Source: Drouetiella hepatica Uher 2000/2452
GTDB lineage: Bacteria; Cyanobacteriota; Cyanobacteriia; Elainellales; Elainellaceae
Direction: 5' to 3'
Length of the DNA stretch: 64,000 nt
Assembly: GCA_019359505.1 (NCBI GenBank)
Contig: JAHHHD010000004.1
Coordinates: 231,767 to 295,766, forward strand
The position numbers and the translations under genes are program-made. Shown in pieces: positions 44,838 to 53,663 of this stretch (positions within the stretch are counted from its first letter, which is position 1; each line of letters starts with the position of its first letter). The notes beneath the pieces are model-generated. The model searched no databases. It saw nothing but the letters and a program-made list of their open reading frames with translations, and was not told the DNA's origin.

Positions 44838-46136
44838 TCAGGTAGCCGCGATCGCTTCATTGCTGATGGGCGCAGTAGGAGCCAACACCTTGAGTCCATC
44901 TGGAATACATTCTACTTCAATCGGCGTTGTGCCCACAATCTCGCCATCGACCACTACCTTTTGCGGCGGATGAGCCGTCACCCGCAGTCGCTTTACCCGA
45001 ATATGAACAACGGTTTGGTGCTCGACACCCGTTCCAGTTAAAGCGGCTCCCATCATCCGCAACATGGTGGTGACACCCTGAAGCTTGGTTTCAGCGGTGG
45101 AAATGGTCACATCTAGCAAGCCGTCATCAAAAATCACCTGTCCGCCCCCCTGCGCCAAAATAGAGGTGGGCGGCGCGGCATTGGCGATCGTAATGGCGCT
45201 TGCCTCAAAGTGATAGAGCGTGCCCTCAGCCTCAATTTCGGTTTCAAAGAGCGTCTGGTTATCCATGGTTTGCCAGCCCGCCATCAGGTACGCCAGCACG
45301 CCCCACTGGTCTTTCATTTCGCGGTTGGCTAGCTCTACGGTCACTGCCTCATAGCCCACACCCGCCAGCAAAACCATGGGTAAACCGTTGCAGGTGGCGG
45401 CATCCACAGTCCGTACATTGCCGCCCAAAATCACCTGACAGGCGTTGCGGATCGGCAGAAGTCTAGGAATTCCTAAGGCGGCAGCAAAGGCGTTTGCCGT
45501 GCCGCGCGGGATAATGCCTAAGGGAATCTCGGTGCCCACCAGCGCTCCGGCAACCGCGGATATGGTGCCATCGCCCCCCGAAGCGATGACCAGATCTGCC
45601 TGAGCTGCGATCGCCTCTAGCACCAGCGTTGCCGGATCGACATTGGGCTGAGTTTCATGAACCACCACCTGCATGTGGGGTTCTAAAAGCTGTTGAATCA
45701 GCGAAAGCTCTTGCGCTGGATTGCCCTGTCCGGAAACTGGATTAAAAATGAGGTGAGCGATCCGAGTCTGTGCCAAGGACTGGATGACGGTCGCCGCTGT
45801 CGCTAAATTTGTCGCCAGAATAACGTTGTGAACATTGCAGATGCGCAGAAATGTCTGAATGTCCGGCTCATGGGATTGAGCATGGAGCGAATCGACTAGG
45901 AAAATTACTGCCAAGACATTGCCATTGACCACCTCTGCGGCAACCTGAACATCACCGCCTTCTGGCCCCGGCAGCATTGATTCGATCTGGAGTCCAGTTG
46001 CCCATTGAATGCGCTCTCCGGTGGCTGCCGTCGCGATTAGGCGATACCGTCCCAGCAGTGGCGCGTGCTGTTTGGCGAAATCGACGATCGCATCTTTTTT
46101 GGAGTCGTGGGCAATCAGGGCTATGGTAGTAGGCAT
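44838..46136 (-). CDS. Methylglyoxal synthase-like/diacylglycerol kinase-like fusion protein
   Basis: Residues 1-125 match the methylglyoxal synthase fold: IALIAHDSKKDAIVDFAKQH, then LLPGPEGGDVQVAAEV-like sequence (here MLPGPEGGD). Residues 130-432 match YegS/diacylglycerol-kinase family lipid kinases: HLIFNPVSGQG, VIASGGDGTISAVAGALVG and GIIPRGTANAFAAALG. The first half should convert dihydroxyacetone phosphate to methylglyoxal; the second should phosphorylate a lipid such as diacylglycerol. The catalytic aspartates of the synthase (E. coli D71, D101) seem kept in PEGGD and FLVDSLH, though I did not align them. Fusions of this sort are found in cyanobacteria. Convergent with the antiporter gene. 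Confidence 0.88.
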   Translation of the reverse strand: MPTTIALIAHDSKKDAIVDFAKQHAPLLGRYRLIATAATGERIQWATGLQIESMLPGPEGGDVQVAAEVVNGNVLAVIFLVDSLHAQSHEPDIQTFLRICNVHNVILATNLATAATVIQSLAQTRIAHLIFNPVSGQGNPAQELSLIQQLLEPHMQVVVHETQPNVDPATLVLEAIAAQADLVIASGGDGTISAVAGALVGTEIPLGIIPRGTANAFAAALGIPRLLPIRNACQVILGGNVRTVDAATCNGLPMVLLAGVGYEAVTVELANREMKDQWGVLAYLMAGWQTMDNQTLFETEIEAEGTLYHFEASAITIANAAPPTSILAQGGGQVIFDDGLLDVTISTAETKLQGVTTMLRMMGAALTGTGVEHQTVVHIRVKRLRVTAHPPQKVVVDGEIVGTTPIEVECIPDGLKVLAPTAPISNEAIAAT

Positions 46137-46279
46137 TTAGCGGTAGGCAATGTTGTAGGTCGATATTCCTCTATTCTAGGACGCTGTATTACACTAATCA
46201 CCTTGTCTGGACACAGAGGTTACATCAGCCACGACCAACCTCTGACCTCTGCAATTCAAGGTTATGCGTCTCTAAAAGG

Positions 46280-46735
46280 TTATGCGCCTCTAAAACGATG
46301 GATGGCACAGGGTACAACAGCATAATCCAAATCTTCTGATCCCTTGAGAAGGAAGTCATAGCTGCATAGAGCACGATTTCGCAAAGGTCTAACCCAGCCT
46401 ATCAAATCAGCTAAATCTCTTGTCGAAAGTTTGAGGCTGCCAATGCAATAAGACTCATCAGCTTGTGCTGAGACAACTCCCTCTCTCTCTTGAGTCATTG
46501 ATCCTGTTGGCTGAAAGAATACGCCCCGCTCCGTCAGGAACGTCATCAGCAGATAGCAGATGATACGAGAAAACATCTCATGATCTTGTCCCGGCATAAG
46601 AATCTCGATCGTCTCGTCATAGTAAAACAGCCGTACACCCGGAGAGCCGTCAAATCCCTTTTGAATTAATTTGAACTGTTCCCAAGTTCCATGATGGATA
46701 ATGCGTTGATCGGTTGTTTCGAGGAGTGAGGGCAT
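46280..46735 (-). pseudogene. Uma2 family (DUF820) protein with degraded C-terminus
   Basis: The first 100 residues follow the Uma2/DUF820 pattern: WEQFKLIQKGFDGSPGVRLFYYDETIEILMPG-like region, then HEMFSRIICYLL and FFQPTGSMTQ. The next family element, an acidic PDLAIEV strand with the nuclease-fold metal residues, is not present; only DLADLI recalls it. The end (AVVPCAIHRFRGA) is unlike the family. Genes of this family are numerous and often decay in cyanobacteria. I call it a remnant, with ATG 46735 as start. A duplicated GTTATGCG motif lies just after the stop. Confidence 0.55.
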
Positions 46736-46786
46736 GGCGTTCACTTAGGGGCGCGGTTGTCTTTGCGTAGAGCTTATTCAAATAAC

Positions 46787-49741
46787 TTACCAACCAATCT
46801 GCGTGGGGGCGATCGGCTGAATATCTGGATCATAGCCGCCGACTTGGTTAGCTCTCAGCACCCAAATTGATGCGCCCTGTTCTAGGAAAAGTTTGGCGAT
46901 TGTTTCACTCGCGAGTCTCGGCAGCAGCGTTCGCCAGCTAATCAATCCTATCCGAATATTTTGAAAGGCATCTTCCTCTGGGCTAATGCCCAAAGTTGCC
47001 TGACTAACTTGCCCGTCCGAATTTTGCTCAGTCTGCCAATCTGCCCGTGCGGTGCCAAAAGGCATTAGCTCCCGCCGGATGGTTTTGCTGAGTCGGACAA
47101 TTTGCTGAAATTGCTGCTCTTGCGCTGGGTTTTGCCGCAGTAGCTCCTGATAATCAGGACTAGATTTCATCCTCTTTTGCACGTCTTTGAGGGCAGCATA
47201 AAGCGCCTGATTTGAATCTTGAGAGCAGTTGTGGGCGGCTCCGACGTAGGTGCCGCCTGTGCCGTCACCAATTCGGTAACGGGCAGTCATGACTTCGAGC
47301 TGGGCAATCAGGCTGTCTAACGCCAATTGCGGCCAATCTCCCATAGCATCCTGCGCAGCATAGCCTTCTGTAAATACATTCAGCTTGATTAATAGATCGC
47401 AAACAGGTCGTCTGCCCAGCCAGCCAAACTGTCGATCGCCCAAAAAGCGATTCCAGGCGATCGTTCCGGCAATAATTCCATCGGTATTGTGGGTATAGAC
47501 CTGGTGATACTCAATGTCAAACATCAGCTCATCGGCTAGCGGCTCTTGGATCACGGTTGCAACCCCATAGGCAAAGTGCCCGAAGAAGATCGGCGAACTT
47601 GCCGTCGGCTCTTTCTTTTTGCCGCCAATGCCGCCGTAGACATGGACAAGCAGGGCGCGATCGCCTTCTATCCAGGCACTAGGGACAGGGGGACGAGATG
47701 GGGCTGTGTTCTGCTTGACTCCGTGCAGCAATACCGATCGGATTGTGCCCTTGGTTAGATCCTTCCAGGCTTGTTGCTTCAGATAAGTCCAGGCGGCTTT
47801 GCCCTCAATCACCTGATCGGGCTGGAGGCGTAGAAGCTGGCGAGGAGCGATCGACTGCACCACAAATTTACCGGAAGCATCCTTTGCCCCATAAATGTAC
47901 CAGCCCATGACATTTGCGGGTGACTTTGTGATGTCTTGCAGGGTCGAAGGATGGCTGCCATGATGCTGATCAAAAACAGCTTTAGGAATACAAATAGTTT
48001 CTCTCAGTCCGTTAAATTGACGCGAGGCGCGATCGAAATGCACGACTCGAAGCATTTCCGATCGATTCCTTACATCTGTTACCAACGCATCTTCTGATGA
48101 TTCTAAAAATTGGACTAATCCATAGAATCTTCCGGTAATTTGTACTGGCTCATGGGCGATCGTCAGAATTGCGACAGAAGGTTCTTTCCCCATCGCCCCC
48201 TCAGTCACTCCTGGATCTTTGAGCCGTACAATCACATCATCATTGGGTCTTGCCCCTGCCAAAGATTCTAAAGGCCCTACCTGCTGCCAGTGATCTATTC
48301 GATACGGATGGATATTGCCCTGCTTCTGGCTGTAGAGGGCATCTTCGCTGAAGTGAACATCTTTAGTGACGGCTCTCAGATACGATCGCACTTGGGGTTC
48401 TCGGCTCCAGCGCAAAATCACGTTGTGCCCCACTAGATACTGATATTCGGGTGGCGCATGATGCACCTCCAAAAAAACGCCCTTCAGCCGCGATCGCTGT
48501 TCTCTGGCGGGTAAAATGAGTCGTCCCATCCAGGGAGCGATCGGTCGGTAATAGTCTGGATCAACCGACTGGTGCAGAGGATAGGTGCCGGGTCGGTTAA
48601 ACGGAGACTGCTGGTAGCGATCGTAGTTGCTAGAGTGAATTTGTGGAGCCGTTTGCCCCAGCAGCAGCTTATCTTGAATGATGTCTGAAACAATCTGGAC
48701 AGTTTGCTGTAGATAGGTGCGCCCATCGGGTAAAAGCGCCTGATCGCCATAGGGTCCATCTGCGCCATTGTGCCCCACCTGACTGCCTAAAGAAATCAGG
48801 CTGATTTTTCCCCGCCGCTTCGCCCGATTCCAGTAGGATAGGGCAAACAGCTTCCAGCGTCTGGGAAACATCACAGGGCCGACTTTTTCGATTAAATCTT
48901 TGCCGCCAACGAGGTGATAGAGATGCTCTAGCTGCAAGACATTTTGATTGCCGCTAATCACCCCCGATAGCGAGATTAGTTCGATGGGGGCTTTGAGCGA
49001 TCGCTTCAGATAGGGTGCTGCCCCTACCGCCATCTGTCCGCCGCCGCTGTAACCAATGAGCGTTAGGGGCATACCGGGCTGGTAGCCATACCCCATGAGG
49101 CTATTGTGAATGAGCTGCGCCGTGCCCTGGTTATAAATCGGGCCATAGCGCTGATCGGCGGAGACGCTGACAATCAGCACATTGCGGATATTAATGGTGG
49201 CAGCGATCAGTCCTCCTATGATGCTGCTCCTCGGATTCATTTGTAGGCGATCGGCGAGTCGCCAAAAGAACGCCATCAGCCGATCTTCGGTCAAAGGTTT
49301 GTTTAGCACCGAATAGGACATGATGCCTTTGATCAGCACAATGTTATCGGGTAGATCGATCGCCAAAGCGTCTAAAAATCGCTCTACCTCTGGCAAATAG
49401 GTAAACCGCGCTTGGGAGATACCGTCTAAATAAACCACGTAGCGCGTAATCTCTAGATCGGTGGGGAAAGGTTCCACCAAGCTACCTGGATGCTGCGTCG
49501 TCTCAATTTCATCGCCATACCAGCCCGCCCACCAGCCTAAAGCCTCCAAGGGTGCAAAAAAACTAGCCACCAGAATTGAAATCAGCGTGATGACAATCAA
49601 GTTTGCCAAAATCTGCCAGGTTGCCCCTAGGGCAATCACCAGACTTTGCAAGATGACAGGCAGCACCGGAAAAATCAGGGCACTCAGAAACGCCACCAAT
49701 CCAGCGCCCACCCACAGCAATCTCTTCACCCTTTGGCTCAC
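46787..49741 (-). CDS. Large membrane-anchored protein with a GxSxG alpha/beta-hydrolase motif, unknown function
   Basis: A 984-residue protein. Residues 8-65 hold two membrane helices. Residues 100-370 look like an alpha/beta hydrolase: a nucleophile elbow GYSGGGQMAVG near residues 229-239, preceded by LTLI, and a later GSQVGHNGADGPYGD that could supply the histidine. The remaining 600 residues have beta-rich segments and no family I recognise. The start GTG at 49741 overlaps the stop of the preceding Yip1-like gene by 4 bp (GTGA), so the two are translated together. It may be a lipase or esterase at the membrane, but activity is not shown. Confidence 0.75.
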   Translation of the reverse strand: MSQRVKRLLWVGAGLVAFLSALIFPVLPVILQSLVIALGATWQILANLIVITLISILVASFFAPLEALGWWAGWYGDEIETTQHPGSLVEPFPTDLEITRYVVYLDGISQARFTYLPEVERFLDALAIDLPDNIVLIKGIMSYSVLNKPLTEDRLMAFFWRLADRLQMNPRSSIIGGLIAATINIRNVLIVSVSADQRYGPIYNQGTAQLIHNSLMGYGYQPGMPLTLIGYSGGGQMAVGAAPYLKRSLKAPIELISLSGVISGNQNVLQLEHLYHLVGGKDLIEKVGPVMFPRRWKLFALSYWNRAKRRGKISLISLGSQVGHNGADGPYGDQALLPDGRTYLQQTVQIVSDIIQDKLLLGQTAPQIHSSNYDRYQQSPFNRPGTYPLHQSVDPDYYRPIAPWMGRLILPAREQRSRLKGVFLEVHHAPPEYQYLVGHNVILRWSREPQVRSYLRAVTKDVHFSEDALYSQKQGNIHPYRIDHWQQVGPLESLAGARPNDDVIVRLKDPGVTEGAMGKEPSVAILTIAHEPVQITGRFYGLVQFLESSEDALVTDVRNRSEMLRVVHFDRASRQFNGLRETICIPKAVFDQHHGSHPSTLQDITKSPANVMGWYIYGAKDASGKFVVQSIAPRQLLRLQPDQVIEGKAAWTYLKQQAWKDLTKGTIRSVLLHGVKQNTAPSRPPVPSAWIEGDRALLVHVYGGIGGKKKEPTASSPIFFGHFAYGVATVIQEPLADELMFDIEYHQVYTHNTDGIIAGTIAWNRFLGDRQFGWLGRRPVCDLLIKLNVFTEGYAAQDAMGDWPQLALDSLIAQLEVMTARYRIGDGTGGTYVGAAHNCSQDSNQALYAALKDVQKRMKSSPDYQELLRQNPAQEQQFQQIVRLSKTIRRELMPFGTARADWQTEQNSDGQVSQATLGISPEEDAFQNIRIGLISWRTLLPRLASETIAKLFLEQGASIWVLRANQVGGYDPDIQPIAPTQIGW

Positions 49742-50403
49742 TTCAGTTTCTCCTTACCCACTGGTGCAGTCTTGCGGGAGACAACTCGCTCTAAGTCCTT
49801 GAGATTGGTTACCAGATTGACTCCTGCGGCTGTGTTGGTCAGCCAGCGCCCTAAGCCAGCTAGCGGTCGCCCGATCGTTCGCTGCAACCCTTCAAACACT
49901 GCCCAGCCTAGTACACCACAGCCAAAAGCCTGCCACAGATTTAGCCCCAATGCCGCCTTCAAGCCTGTCAAAAAGGCGAGAAAACTCCAGATTGAGAGCA
50001 CTGTGGAAATAGGTAAGCCTAGGTAGGGGAGCGCGACCAGAAAGCTGAAAATTAAGGGCGCATAGGATAATCCCAGCGTCCGAATCACGGCGGGTAGGGT
50101 CATCCAGCCGCCTCGAAATAGCAGAATGCTAGCAGCCCAAGTGCTCAGCGCCCAAAAAACATAGCTAAAGGCAAACAATAGAGCCGACATTAGCAGACTC
50201 AAAAAGAAGCGTAAGGGTCTAACCTGATTGCTAAACAGCACAATGCCCTGCCCGATCGCCTGAGAAAACCCGGCAATGAAGGCAACCAGCAGCGCCGCCT
50301 GACTGCCCTTCGACAAGACTTGAATTTGCTGAAAAGCCTCAGACTTGAGCGATAAAGCGCCGAATATCAGAGACTCTAAGTGGGCGATCGCAGTTTCTGC
50401 CAT
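49738..50403 (-). CDS. Yip1 domain-like membrane protein
   Basis: A 221-residue protein with five or so membrane helices (for example ALLVAFIAGFSQAIGQGIVL and FLSLLMSALLFAFSYVFWAL). The arrangement and the final cytoplasmic basic tail resemble bacterial Yip1-family proteins of unknown function. Its stop overlaps the start of the 984-residue hydrolase-like gene, and I expect the two products to interact. Its start is ATG 50403, 158 bp from the divergent pgm gene. Confidence 0.7.
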   Translation of the reverse strand: MAETAIAHLESLIFGALSLKSEAFQQIQVLSKGSQAALLVAFIAGFSQAIGQGIVLFSNQVRPLRFFLSLLMSALLFAFSYVFWALSTWAASILLFRGGWMTLPAVIRTLGLSYAPLIFSFLVALPYLGLPISTVLSIWSFLAFLTGLKAALGLNLWQAFGCGVLGWAVFEGLQRTIGRPLAGLGRWLTNTAAGVNLVTNLKDLERVVSRKTAPVGKEKLK

Positions 50404-50561
50404 AAACCCGCAATGATGTAAAAGTACAAATCTCGCACATCTATTAAATCTCGCATGAAAACAACCTGTTCTAGACTCGGCAGCGCTGTCTGAATCACCT
50501 TCCTCTGACTCAGTTTCGGGTTATTCTGAACATGACCCTCCATGACGGGACAAATAGAAAG

Positions 50562-52223
50562 ATGCAAACCGTGGATGAGAAGATCAGCCCCCTTGCCGGA
50601 AAGCCCGCCCCTGCGGACATCCTGATTGATGTTGTCAAATTGCTAGATGCCTACTACACCCTGCATCCCGACCCCGCTAATCCGCTGCAAAAGGTCAGCT
50701 TTGGCACTTCTGGGCATCGCGGCTCTTCAGCCAATGGTACTTTCAATGAAGATCACATTTGGGCTGTAACCCAAGCTGTAGCTGAGTATCGCAAGAGTAA
50801 AGGGATTGACGGCCCGCTCTACATGGGCATGGATTCCCACGCGCTGTCTGCTCCAGCTCAGCGATCGGCGTTAGAAGTGCTGGCGGCTCATGGTGTTGAG
50901 GTTTTCATTGCCCCGACGGAAGGCTACGCGCAGTACACGCCGACTCCCGTAATCTCTCACGCCATTTTGGCGTATAACCAGGGCAGAACTTCGGGTTTGG
51001 CCGACGGCATCATCATCACGCCGTCCCACAACCCGCCTAGTGATGGCGGCTTTAAGTACAATCCGCCTTCGGGAGGGCCAGCTGAGCCAGAGATTACCAA
51101 GTGGGTGCAAGAGCGCGCCAATCGGCTTTTGGCGGAAAAAAATCAGGGTGTACAGCGCATTCCCTACGACTCGGCCATTAGGGCGGCAACGACTCATGTT
51201 CATGACTACATCATGCCTTACGTCAGTGACCTGACGAACATCATTGATATTGACGTGATTCGATCGGCGGGTCTGCGCATTGGGGCTGATCCCTTGGGTG
51301 GCTCTAACATCGCCTACTGGGAGCCGATCGCCAATCATTACGGCTTGGATATTTCTCTGGTTAACCGCACGGTTGACCCTACCTTCCGCTTCATGTCGGT
51401 AGACTGGGATGGCAAAATTCGCATGGACTGCTCCTCGCCTTACGCCATGGCGAGCCTGGTGAAGATTAAAGACGACTACGATATCGCCTTTGGTAATGAT
51501 ACGGACTCCGATCGCCATGGCATTGTCACCCGCAGTGTTGGCTTGATGAACCCGAATCATTTCCTGTCGGTTGCCATCTGGTATTTGTTCACGAATCGCA
51601 CGGGCTGGTCGGGCAAGAGCGCCATTGGTAAAACCCTGGTGAGCAGCAACATGATCGATCGCGTCGGCAAGGAAATTGGTCGGTCGGTGTCGGAAGTTCC
51701 GGTGGGCTTTAAATGGTTTGTGGAAGGGCTGCTGGACGGCTCTTTTGGCTTTGGCGGGGAGGAGAGCGCTGGAGCTTCTTTTCTGCGGAAGAACGGCACG
51801 GTTTGGACGACGGATAAAGATGGCATCATTATGGATCTACTGGCTGCTGAAATCACGGCTCGTACGGGCAAAGATCCGGGGCTGCACTACCAGGACATGA
51901 CCGATCGCTTGGGCAAGCCTTACTACACCCGCGTCGATGCGCCTGCGTCTCCTGAACAAAAGGCGCGGCTTAGCAAGCTGTCGCCTGATGACGTCAAGGC
52001 GGCGAGTCTGGCGGGTGATGCTATCACCGCTAAGCTGACTAAGGCTCCGGGAAATGATGCGGCGATCGGCGGGTTAAAGGTAACGACAGAGAATGGCTGG
52101 TTTGCGGCTCGTCCTTCGGGAACAGAAAATGTTTATAAAATTTATGCGGAGAGCTTTAAGAGTGAGGCGCATTTGGGTCAGATTTTGACGGAGGCGAGTC
52201 AGATTGTGGGGGAGGCATTGTAG
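50562..52223 (+). CDS. pgm: Alpha-D-glucose phosphomutase
   Basis: This enzyme interconverts glucose-1-phosphate and glucose-6-phosphate, feeding glycogen and nucleotide-sugar synthesis. VSFGTSGHRGSS is the N-terminal motif; the phosphoserine loop is TPSHNPPSDGGFKYNPP with serine near residue 155; the metal loop is FGNDTDSDRHG; and RPSGTENVYKIYAES is the phosphate-binding end. The E. coli Pgm type (about 546 residues) fits best. I choose ATG 50562, as that gives the usual distance to the first domain; ATG 50532 would add ten residues. Neither has a clear Shine-Dalgarno site, apart from AGAAAG before 50562. Confidence 0.95.
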   Translation: MQTVDEKISPLAGKPAPADILIDVVKLLDAYYTLHPDPANPLQKVSFGTSGHRGSSANGTFNEDHIWAVTQAVAEYRKSKGIDGPLYMGMDSHALSAPAQRSALEVLAAHGVEVFIAPTEGYAQYTPTPVISHAILAYNQGRTSGLADGIIITPSHNPPSDGGFKYNPPSGGPAEPEITKWVQERANRLLAEKNQGVQRIPYDSAIRAATTHVHDYIMPYVSDLTNIIDIDVIRSAGLRIGADPLGGSNIAYWEPIANHYGLDISLVNRTVDPTFRFMSVDWDGKIRMDCSSPYAMASLVKIKDDYDIAFGNDTDSDRHGIVTRSVGLMNPNHFLSVAIWYLFTNRTGWSGKSAIGKTLVSSNMIDRVGKEIGRSVSEVPVGFKWFVEGLLDGSFGFGGEESAGASFLRKNGTVWTTDKDGIIMDLLAAEITARTGKDPGLHYQDMTDRLGKPYYTRVDAPASPEQKARLSKLSPDDVKAASLAGDAITAKLTKAPGNDAAIGGLKVTTENGWFAARPSGTENVYKIYAESFKSEAHLGQILTEASQIVGEAL

Positions 52224-52247
52224 GAATTCGTAGTGGATGTCTTTCAA

Positions 52248-52286
52248 ATTAGGTTGGGTGGGAGCTACACCCCTGCCAAACCTAAT
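52248..52286. repeat. Decayed 39-nt palindrome
   Basis: ATTAGGTTGGGTGGGAGC pairs imperfectly with CCCTGCCAAACCTAAT. It matches the palindrome at 17122-17160 in length and outer arms. It lies 25 bp after the pgm stop. Confidence 0.8.
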
Positions 52287-52607
52287 CCACCATATTTTGA
52301 GCTTCTGAAGAACCCGATCCTTGGGGGCGACCCCCAAACCCCCGAATCAGGGGACGGCTGCGTCCCCCGTAGCTTGCTTCTCCGAAGGAGTACCCCCTCC
52401 AGAAGGAGTTAATGGTAGGGGGTGGCAGCGCTTCGCATTAGTTGGGTTGCACGGGTTTGGGTTTTGCCTTGCTTTCTGTGCTGCAAGACAGCTCTTACTG
52501 CAAAATCGTCCTGATGATCGTTCTCACGGAACTGACTAGGCAATCCTCAATCTGATACTGTTCTAAAACATTTCTAAAATGTTGTTCGTTGAGTGGATTC
52601 TATCTGA
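52287..52607. other. Region upstream of argF with G/C-rich small palindromes
   Basis: Within 52318-52404 there are TTGGGGGCGACCCCCAA, GGGGACGGCTGCGTCCCC and CTTCTCCGAAGGAG, then CCCTCC-GGAGG type matches. This looks like a repeat element of the sort common in cyanobacterial intergenic DNA. The rest, to the argF start, is plain sequence that must include its promoter. Confidence 0.55.
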
Positions 52608-53540
52608 ATGAGCGTAGCGTCGTTGAAGGGTCGAGATCTGCTGAGTATGGCGGATCTGAGTGCAGAGGAAGTCCGGCAACTGCTGGAACTGGCAATTGCT
52701 ATGAAGGCGGGTAAGGTTAATTTGCGATGCGATCGCGTGAAGGTGCTGGGGCTGCTGTTTAGTAAGGCTTCGACTCGGACGCGGGTTAGTTTCTCGGTGG
52801 CGATGTATCAGTTGGGCGGGCAGGTGCTTGACCTCAATTCTAGTGTGACGCAGGTGGGGCGGGGGGAAGCTGCGATCGATACGGCAAGGGTGCTCGATCG
52901 CTATCTGGATGTGCTGGCGATTCGCACGTTTGAGCAGCAGGAGCTAGAAACCTTCGCCAGCTATGCCAAAATTCCGGTGATCAATGCTCTGACGGATCTG
53001 GAGCATCCCTGTCAGGTGCTGGCGGATTTGCAGACGGTTCTGGAGGAGTTTGGAGCGCTGGAGGGGCTGACGCTGACCTACATTGGGGACGGCAATAATA
53101 TGGCGAATTCCCTGATTCTTGGCTGTGCCCTGACTGGAATGAATGTGCGGATTGCCACACCTCCAGGCTATGAGCCGGATGCGGCGGTAGTGGCAAGGGC
53201 GAGGGAAATTGGGGGCGATCGCGCTCAGGTAGAAATTCTCACCGATCCGGAGGCGGCGGCTGAGGGGGTGCAGGTGCTGTACACGGATGTTTGGGCAAGC
53301 ATGGGGCAGGAGAGCGAGGCGGCGGGAAGAATGCAGGCATTTCAGACCTATCAGGTGAATGATCGGATTTTGGGAGCAGCTGATCCTAAGGCGATCGTCC
53401 TTCACTGTCTTCCGGCACATCGAGGCGAGGAAATCACGGAGGCGGTGATGGAGGGTGCTCAGTCTCGCATCTGGGATGAGGCGGAGAACCGAATGCATGC
53501 GCAAAAGGCTCTGTTGGCTAGTGTGTTGGGGTTAGAGTAG
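52608..53540 (+). CDS. argF: Ornithine carbamoyltransferase
   Basis: ArgF joins carbamoyl phosphate and ornithine to make citrulline in arginine synthesis. The carbamoyl-phosphate loop is SKASTRTRVSF (S55 T56 R57 T58 R59); HPCQ is at 133-136; the ornithine loop includes DVWASMGQ; and the catalytic HCLP is at 266-269 (HCLPAHRGEEI). Length 310 is normal. It stands alone, with its own upstream region. Confidence 0.97.
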   Translation: MSVASLKGRDLLSMADLSAEEVRQLLELAIAMKAGKVNLRCDRVKVLGLLFSKASTRTRVSFSVAMYQLGGQVLDLNSSVTQVGRGEAAIDTARVLDRYLDVLAIRTFEQQELETFASYAKIPVINALTDLEHPCQVLADLQTVLEEFGALEGLTLTYIGDGNNMANSLILGCALTGMNVRIATPPGYEPDAAVVARAREIGGDRAQVEILTDPEAAAEGVQVLYTDVWASMGQESEAAGRMQAFQTYQVNDRILGAADPKAIVLHCLPAHRGEEITEAVMEGAQSRIWDEAENRMHAQKALLASVLGLE

Positions 53541-53663
53541 CCCTTTCTGTAAACAGAGTAGGCTAAACCCTGCAAAAAGTTAATTTTCTACAGCTTCTGC
53601 CCCGATCGGTCAGACGGGTAAATTAAAATTTTCTGTCTAACGTCGATTTTGCAGGAATGAGCG

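Noticed and set aside
50871..51560. 229-codon minus-strand frame
   Set aside because: Antisense to pgm; rich in arginine and valine as expected from reverse reading of the gene.
52944..53504. 186-codon minus-strand frame
   Set aside because: Antisense to argF with no recognisable motif.
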